Source: Clavulina sp. PMI_390 (lineage: Eukaryota; Basidiomycota; Agaricomycetes; Cantharellales; Hydnaceae). Taken from it: DNA of 14,994 bases. Location: assembly GCA_015039315.1 (NCBI GenBank), contig WIDE01000148.1, forward strand, positions 46,338 to 61,331. The letters run 5' to 3'. The position numbers and the translations under genes were made by a program. Below, piece by piece: positions 9,342 through 14,994 of the stretch. Numbering within the stretch: the first letter of the stretch is position 1; each line of letters opens with the position of its first letter. The notes below the pieces were generated by a model that saw only the letters and a list, made by a program, of their open reading frames with translations, was not told the origin of the DNA and ran no database searches.

Positions 9342-10433
9342 CGCCACTCTCCATCTCTGAACATGATTCCCCTCGTTCTCATTTGACGAGCTGACGGCAG
9401 GTGACCTCTTTTTTCTCTAGACGCTTCCCCTAGTTTCGCTCCAGAACAGTAAAATTCTCTTGGGCCCTGCATTCACTAAGCTTCGCCAATACCGCGGCGG
9501 CCACGAGCATCCCTCATTGACTGATAAAGTCTGCGCAGAAGACTGATAGTGCATCTCGAACATGGCCACAGAACTATGAGAGAAAAGCGGGTGTGGCGGA
9601 GACTATGACATAATGCTCGGTGCACCGCAGACTGCACCATTGAGAAGGATATATGCCTGAGTCCAAGGCCCCCTGTGGTGAGAACTATCCCACGGGTTCG
9701 CGGTAGAAGAAAGACGGCACAATGGGAAACAAGTCACGAACTCTTTCCATGTTCGACCCGCATATGTTTGGAAAATGCCCCTCATAATCGAAGGGCAATA
9801 GCTCAAGGGGTTGTACCGGCCATGGACACGGCAAGTAGTATCAATTCAGGTCGCATACCGGATTGAATGTCCACCTCGGGGTACACACTAAGAGGAAGTT
9901 TCGTATTTGATGCAGCTAATTAGAACTACCGTCAACATGTAAGGACAAATGACTATTCCCCTTTTTTGGCACAGGTCGCTGGAAAAATCATATGATATCT
10001 CGCCTGATGTTCCCACCGAGGGCTCGTATTCCGGTCAGAAGCATAGAAAGGCCGATAGTATCCGGCCAGCTACGATAATATAATAAAATGGACATTTGCT
10101 GGTGGATTTCCCTTGGGCACTGCACGGGGATATCCGAGAGTGCCGCGAAGCTGGGGGTGACTTCAAACAGCGGACATACACGTTCAGTTATGCCAACGTC
10201 TCTTCGCACAAATAAGGCAGTTGCAGCTATTGTATGTTATTTCATTCATGAGATGTAGGTGGAGGTGTTTGTGGCAAAATCCAGATTGATTGGGGTGCGA
10301 GCCGTAGGGAACAAAATCACGATGTTATTGATGTTATGAACATGCAAAAATAATCTCGTGATGCGTAGGTTACGTTTTGACGGTTGGAGAGCGACTATCC
10401 GCCTATATTTGAGCCTTCCAGATTCAAGGCATT
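9342..10433. other. Intergenic region between copies 3 and 4
   Basis: About 1.1 kb between two array members. Two minus-strand frames (9603-9806 and 9988-10209, 67 and 73 codons) have no recognisable domain and no thioredoxin-like or SDR motif. The 3' flank of copy 4 occupies the right end. I see no transposon ends or repeats that would explain the duplication. Confidence 0.35.
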
Positions 10434-11000
10434 TCAGTAGAGCTTGAAATGTGTAAATAATAATATTCAGCGACAATCAGTATGACGGTGGTCGAATAAC
10501 CTCTCGCTCACCTTTCGAATGACCTCTTCAAGCTGTTCCCGGACCAAGCTGGTGACCCGTCCGGATTTTCTACGGTCTTTGAAAACGATGACAGTAGGGA
10601 GGCGCTTCACATTGCAATCCTTCAGAATGTCCTAGAGCTCAAAGATATTCCGTTCATGTGAATCGAAAAAGTAACTTCAGCTGATGATCATAACGAATTC
10701 GGGTCACTTCCAAACGCCTCGATTGAGAGATCTTACCAACTGTCCCAGCGGATCAACCCGGAAGAACCTCACGTTCGCCCTGTGTATCTCTGCGCGCTCC
10801 GCTTCATGTTCAAGTATGCTAAGCAATTGCGCACCTTCGGGCGACATTGTAAGGCAGAATGCAAGCACGATGGGATCGCCCGAATCGACCTAGGCAAGCC
10901 ATGTTCAGGTGGCAGTGGAGGCTGCTTTAGATACAGGATGATGTGTGGCACTAACGAGCTGCTTGTAGTGACCAAAATCGTAGATTGGTTGAACGGACAT
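10434..11000 (-). CDS. Thioredoxin-like protein lacking active-site cysteines, copy 4
   Basis: Exons 11000-10956, 10889-10737, 10631-10512 and 10442-10434 encode 108 residues. Introns are 66, 105 and 69 bases and begin GTTAGT, GTAAGA and GTGAGC. The start reads MSVQPIYDFGHYKQL, closely matching copies 5 and 6. Exon 2 gives PIVLAF, then the loop CLTMSPEG, in which the catalytic positions are Ser and Gly; one Cys directly follows the conserved Phe. Then come a helix with EHEAERAE and the strand VRFFRVDP. Exon 3 has the cis-proline segment RLPTVIVF and ends EEVIRK. The last exon is Leu-Tyr-stop. No TATA box is seen at the spacing used by copies 1, 3, 5 and 6; only TATATC about 15-20 bases above the ATG, which is too close. 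Regulation may therefore differ from the other copies. Thioredoxin fold probable, redox function not expected. Confidence 0.86.
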
Positions 11001-12081
11001 AGTGGCTGATCATGATATATCGAAGACTAAGTGGTATCCTTTAGCTGAACTGGACCACGTCTCCCATTATGATTTGCAGCTGTGCTGAGTCATAGATTTG
11101 TAAAGACTCTCGACTTAGTTGGTCTTGGGCATATGACTCCCGGACCAACTGCAGAAAACCAGCTGATAGTTTGATGAGTGTCACACCCGTTGTCCAAGAT
11201 CGGCAATCGAGCTGCGCGATCATCAGAGTCACATTACGGCGTGAAACTGTCTCGCGGAGTTGAAAAGACTCAGAGAACGACTGGAGTAGAAGCGTTAATA
11301 ATTTAATATGATATGAGAAGAAGACGGATTTATCGGCGATGGGGACAAGGGTGTAGGTTCGCTATCAATTGACAGCCTTGGAAGCCTGGAAACCTAGTGC
11401 TTCCAGCTCCCCTCGAACCTTTACTCCCTTGCTCCATCGCGTGAAAGGCTCATATCATCACGACAGAATCTCAATTCAGGTTATGAAGAACTCCTCACAA
11501 TTAAAGACGGCTAGCCAGACGGCAATCCTTAACTTGATGGTTGAACTTTGGTTCAAATCGATAACGTTGACATATTCCTCGTGTCAATTGGAGGCTCACG
11601 GGACCATGGGAGCGGATGCGTATCACCATCATCTCGTACTGACCGCTGAATATGGATTTGTTGCATTCGTCTGTGCTTCACGAATCGTTCTAGGCAGCTT
11701 CAGCCCTTCCGAAGATTGCGGGATGTTAGCATTCGGAAAGTACTGAATAGTCATGTGGGGGAGAGTCGAGCTTCCATTAGGTTGTCCCAGAGGACTTCGT
11801 AGACCTGTATATTCGAGCAGCGCGTGTCATAGCTATCTCCATTCTTGACCCCGTCATCTCGATCTTCTACTCAACAATCCACTAGTGCAACCGCTTAGTT
11901 CGGTTCGGATGGGGGTTTGGGTGGACTAACTGAAGAGATGCCTCATTTGGCAAACCATTCCTCGAAACACAGAGCGAGATATTTGCGATCCACACACTAC
12001 ACTTTACATTTCATTGACTAACATTAGGCACTTGATGCGCCTGGGAATGCGCTACCAGATCATGTTAGAGTACAAAGTAGC
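11001..12081. other. Intergenic region between copies 4 and 5
   Basis: About 1.1 kb with no recognised gene. A minus-strand frame at 11041-11232 (63 codons) directly above copy 4 and a plus-strand frame at 11369-11746 (125 codons) are open, but neither has a known motif. The plus frame is the longest unexplained one among the array spacers. No repeat, RNA gene or transposon end was seen. Confidence 0.35.
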
Positions 12082-12638
12082 TTAGTAGAGCTTTCAGGGT
12101 AAATACAGCAGTAGTTAGCGCAAACAAAGACGGCAATGAATCAAGAAATTTATATTCACACATCTCATCATCTCTCCAGTTGCTGCGGGTTGATGCGGGT
12201 GACTCGACCACTTTCTTGACAGTTCTTAAAAGCAATGACAGCAGGGGTACGCTTGATTTTACATTCTTCAGCAACATCCTAGACACCAAGAGTACATGAA
12301 TCATTTCAGCGCAGGAAGCGAAACTTTGGCCAATTTCAGGAACAAAGAGCTCAGGGTGAGATTCTTACTTCGAGACGATATGGATCAACCTCAAAGAGCC
12401 TCACCTCCACCCCATGAGCCCGTGCTTGCTCCGCTTCCTGACTAAGTATACTGAGTAGAGGTCCATACTCTGAAGATATAGGAAGCATGAATGCGAGCAC
12501 GACGGCGTCACCGGAGGCAACATAAAGTGTCAAGGTCAATTGATAGCAAGGAAGCACCATCCAAGCAGGATATGATGTGATACTTACAAACTCCTTATAG
12601 TGACTAAAGTCGCCGACTGGCTCAACTTGAATGGACAT
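12082..12638 (-). pseudogene. Thioredoxin-like copy 5, splice-site and frameshift lesions
   Basis: The four-exon plan is kept: 12638-12588, 12521-12369, 12278-12160 and 12090-12082. Two lesions are visible. The acceptor of intron 1 reads TTTAT before GTTGCC, where the other copies have AG, so normal splicing at this site should fail. The 66-base intron has no stop and keeps the frame, so retention would insert 22 residues just before strand VVLAF. Second, exon 3 has 119 rather than 120 bases: a base is missing near 12172-12176, giving a TGA at 12168-12170 about six residues before the normal end. The active-site loop is MLPISSEY, with Ser and Tyr at the cysteine positions. The cis-proline segment RTPAVIAF and Leu-Tyr-stop exon are intact, as is the TATA box, so decay looks recent. 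Two base errors in the assembly could mimic this. Confidence 0.78.
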
Positions 12639-12728
12639 GGTGGAGTAGATTCTTAAGGTGAAATGTCTTGAGTGTTCTTGAGGGGGATGGTTCGTTGGCT
12701 TGAGCTTTGTCTGATTATGGAGGCACCC

Positions 12729-12736
12729 AATTTATA
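12729..12736 (-). promoter_or_regulatory. TATA box of thioredoxin-like copy 5
   Basis: The minus strand reads TATAAATT, 91 bases upstream of the ATG at 12638. The bases just above it (GGCAATGTAGCAC) match those above the box of copy 6 (GGCAGTGTAGGAG) at most positions, which points to a shared promoter inherited by duplication. Confidence 0.6.
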
Positions 12737-13398
12737 GTGCTACATTGCCCCCTGATGATATCATTTCTGGATCGTACGTCAAGGCAGGTGATTTAATCGT
12801 TGCAAGCTGCTTGATCGCACGTTTGAAGCGGAGAGGGGCGCACATCACGATCACTTCAAGGCATGAGTCCGGCCAAATAGAATTACGTGATATTACCACT
12901 TCGACATTTCACAGATTGCTCACAGCCCAGTGGGAAGCTTAGAGTGTCGATCTCATCAAGAAGCTGAACAGGAGATTATCATAAGCTGCTCCGATGAGCC
13001 TCCACAAAGAATCCCGAAAGTGCTGAAAGTTGGCTTATCAGGGCTCATTTAGGAAGCCGCATGTGCGTCCAAAAAAAACTCAACCTATTCATTCAAGTAG
13101 CCTAGGCGTAGTGCATATGGACAACCAAAATGCGATGAAAGACATTCAGTGGGGTCAGTGGAGAATGAACACATTGTTCGTATCTGACGGCGAGATCATT
13201 TGTAGTTAACCTCCGTATTGACGACAGTGATAAAAAGCTCTTATTAGTCGTCAGGAGGTCTAGTTGCCTTGGAAAGAGAAGTTATGAAAATCGAGGAAGA
13301 GATTTTTGCAGGGCGTAGTTTACATTTATACAGTTGGTTGATGAGAGTTCAGTCCTTCAAAAAGCTTGGCTTCAACTCCATGCTAGAATCAGGACCCT
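12737..13398. other. Intergenic region between copies 5 and 6
   Basis: About 660 bases. It contains the upstream side of copy 5 and the 3' flank of copy 6. A plus-strand frame at 12745-12942 (65 codons) has no recognisable motif. Nothing else can be supported. Confidence 0.35.
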
Positions 13399-13967
13399 TC
13401 AATAGAGCTTGGGGTGTGAAAAAGATGATAGTGAGCAACAATGGATTTATCGGTAAGCAGAAAGATTATCTTCACCTTCCTGATAAATTCTTCAACTTCA
13501 TGCGGGTCCACGCTACTGACCCGACCGGATTCCTTGCGATCTTTGAAGGCGACGACAACGGGGAGATGCTTCACATTAGCGTCCTCAGCAATGTCCTACG
13601 GTCCAACCCAAGTCGTCCATTCAAGAAAAATGGCTTGTAGCTTTAGCCAGCGTTTGCAAATAATGCGCATTGTTTTGGCATGGGTAGGTTGAAATATATT
13701 ACCCTGTGAACCAATGGATCGACATGGAAGAACTGCAGGTCCGCTCCATGCTCCTGCGCGCGCTCCGCCTCTTTCCTGAGTATGAAAAGCAATTGCCCAC
13801 CTTCCGGAACAAAGGGAATGAGGAATGCGAGCACGATCTTGCGACCAGAATCAACCTAGTAAATTCATGGTCAAGTCTCTGGTAAAAATCGTCCAAGATA
13901 TACGACGAGACGCATTACTAACAAGCCTCTTGTATTCAAGGAAATCGTTGATAGGCTCAACAGACAT
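13399..13967 (-). CDS. Thioredoxin-like protein lacking active-site cysteines, copy 6
   Basis: Exons 13967-13923, 13855-13703, 13595-13476 and 13407-13399 encode 108 residues. Introns are 67, 107 and 68 bases, phase 0, beginning GTTAGT, GTAATA and GTGAAG. The start MSVEPINDFLEYKRL lies 90 bases below a TATAAATT box. Exon 2 gives KIVLAF, the loop LIPFVPEG (Val and Gly at the cysteine positions), a helix with RKEAERAQEHG and the strand LQFFHVDP. Exon 3 gives the cis-proline segment HLPVVVAF and ends EEFIRK, and the last exon is Leu-Tyr-stop. The whole protein has no cysteine at all, so it cannot form a disulfide. It resembles copies 4 and 5 most and lies about 980 bases 3' of the second SDR gene, repeating the SDR then thioredoxin-like order seen with copy 2. 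Confidence 0.87.
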
Positions 13968-14056
13968 GACGGAAAGAGTTGTTTTTGGTAGATGAAGTGA
14001 CTTGAAAAGGGAGATAGGTTGCTTGGGCTTGGGTATCCTGACCCACAGATGCCCTT

Positions 14057-14064
14057 AATTTATA
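14057..14064 (-). promoter_or_regulatory. TATA box of thioredoxin-like copy 6
   Basis: The minus strand reads TATAAATT, 90 bases upstream of the ATG at 13967. Box sequence and distance are almost identical to copy 5 (91 bases). Confidence 0.6.
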
Positions 14065-14946
14065 CTCCTACACTGCCTCTCGTAAGTTTGACCCTCATAA
14101 GCCTAGTGTAGGGTGAGTGATGTGCTTTTTTTTGCGCCACATTCTTCGAATTTTGCGATTGCGGGGCGGCCATTGGGGTCACGTTATGGTACGAGGCTAG
14201 TTGACGCAATCAATAAGTTTCCAGGTGAGAATTTGGTGCATATAATGGCGTAAGACCCCGCACGTTCCGACGAAACAGTAGCAGGAAGCACGGGTCGATC
14301 GGTGATCGCGACAGGGCTCTCAGTTGCCCGCCCCTTGGAAACCTCTGGAGCTTGACAATTTGGGATATAGTATGGCGATTAGACTTCAAATCAAACAAAA
14401 TATTCAACTCAAGGTCTTTTTTTTTCTTTTTTTTTTTTGGATCCATGCTAATAGAAACCTCGGAGCTCGATCCAAGACCGCTGTGATAGTGGGGTAAGCC
14501 ATGTAGTCATATCCGCGTTCTGGCCGCCGGAAATTTTTCTGTATTGATTCATCCGGCTGTATTCTCTGATTGCTCATACCTCGACAGAGAGTGTAGAAAT
14601 GTCGATTATTCTTGGGAAACCCGTAACGGAAAGGGGTGATCACATGGAAGAGTGAATATTTCATGAAGGTTTCGATTGTGGAACCTACGTTAGACACACA
14701 TTGCGGTAGTACACATAAGACCCGTTGACGGAATCAGATGCATTTTTGCCCACCGGATTGCTACACACTAGTGCACAGAGGGTGCATTACCATTCACATA
14801 AATATTTCCCTTGGCCAGCGGGAGAACACATTGCTTGGTAATGCCGCTAGGGGAATTGAAAATAGCCACGTCACAAATGGTACTCGTGATATGAATTTGA
14901 ATGCCTTTGTGGGCTTCTACCGGCCCTAAGGTTCGCGTATTATGCA
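14065..14946. other. Intergenic region between copy 6 and second SDR gene
   Basis: About 880 bases with no recognised gene. A minus-strand frame at 14404-14697 (97 codons) ends in a Lys-rich run that is only the poly-T tract read in reverse, so I do not call it a gene. The left part is the upstream side of copy 6; the right part is the 3' flank of the second SDR gene. Confidence 0.4.
14417..14438. repeat. Interrupted poly-T tract
   Basis: Nine T, one C, then twelve T on the plus strand. It is a simple low-complexity run. On the minus strand it would be poly-A and could mark an old retroposed end, but no target-site duplication or element body was seen. Confidence 0.7.
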
Positions 14947-14994
14947 TCAAGCAGTCTCAGCTTTCACAGCCTCAACCCACGTGTTCCACAACTG
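14947..14994 (-). CDS. Second SDR gene, C-terminal 15 codons only
   Basis: On the minus strand the frame entering from the right edge reads QLWNTWVEAVKAETA and stops at TGA (14949-14947). This matches the end of the complete SDR gene, MWDAWVEAVKAEGALDV, at the same distance from the C-terminus, with ten of the eleven residues from W to E alike in the best-matching part. The ending is three residues shorter. The rest of the gene lies beyond the window, so whether it is intact is unknown. It implies a second SDR gene on the same strand, upstream of copy 6. Confidence 0.72.
   Translation of the reverse strand, partial: QLWNTWVEAVKAETA

Noticed and set aside
11369..11746. 125-codon plus-strand frame
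   Set aside because: Open but with no known motif, and no support from neighbouring gene structure; not strong enough to call.
14404..14697. 97-codon minus-strand frame ending in a Lys-rich run
   Set aside because: The Lys run is the poly-T tract translated in reverse; the rest has no recognisable feature.
1..14994. tRNA, rRNA, CRISPR or bacterial operon features
   Set aside because: No B-box-containing tRNA, repeat-spacer pattern or operon arrangement was seen; the spliced genes show eukaryotic nuclear DNA.

Overview
The window looks like nuclear DNA of a filamentous basidiomycete, probably an agaricomycete. The reasons are genes split by short GT–AG introns (about 57–137 bases), an F-box-like gene of the type common in mushrooms and their relatives, and ordinary eukaryotic TATA boxes. 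This is judged from the sequence alone; no species can be named. Every gene I can support lies on the minus strand, so transcription runs right to left.

The main content is a family of six small paralogous genes (901-1441, 5427-5990, 8706-9255, 10434-11000, 12082-12638, 13399-13967) encoding thioredoxin-fold proteins of about 108-111 residues. The automatic open frames hide them because each is cut by three phase-0 introns. I rebuilt all six, and they share one exon plan: a first exon of 45-54 bases, a second of exactly 153, a third of 120 (119 in one copy), and a last coding exon of only nine bases reading Leu-Tyr-stop (Leu-His-stop in one copy). They keep the cis-proline of thioredoxins, but none has a cysteine at either active-site position. 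The loop that should hold WCGPC differs in every copy. The copy at 12082-12638 carries a lost splice acceptor and a one-base frameshift and looks like a pseudogene.

Between these genes lies a complete five-exon short-chain dehydrogenase/reductase (SDR) gene (6670-8119, 361 residues). At the right edge (14947-14994) are the last 15 codons of a second, similar SDR gene. Each SDR gene is followed downstream by a thioredoxin-like gene, so an SDR plus thioredoxin-like pair may have been the duplicated unit. A single-exon F-box-like gene (3610-4947) and a doubtful two-exon small gene (4990-5336) interrupt the array on the left.

Layout from left to right: unassigned DNA (1-900); copy 1; a long block without a recognisable gene (1541-3609); F-box-like gene; doubtful small gene; copy 2; SDR gene; copy 3; copy 4; copy 5 (pseudogene); copy 6; unassigned DNA with a poly-T tract; 3' end of the second SDR gene. 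No rRNA, tRNA, CRISPR array or intact transposon was seen. A joint role for the SDR and the cysteine-free thioredoxin-like proteins is suggested only by their interleaving.
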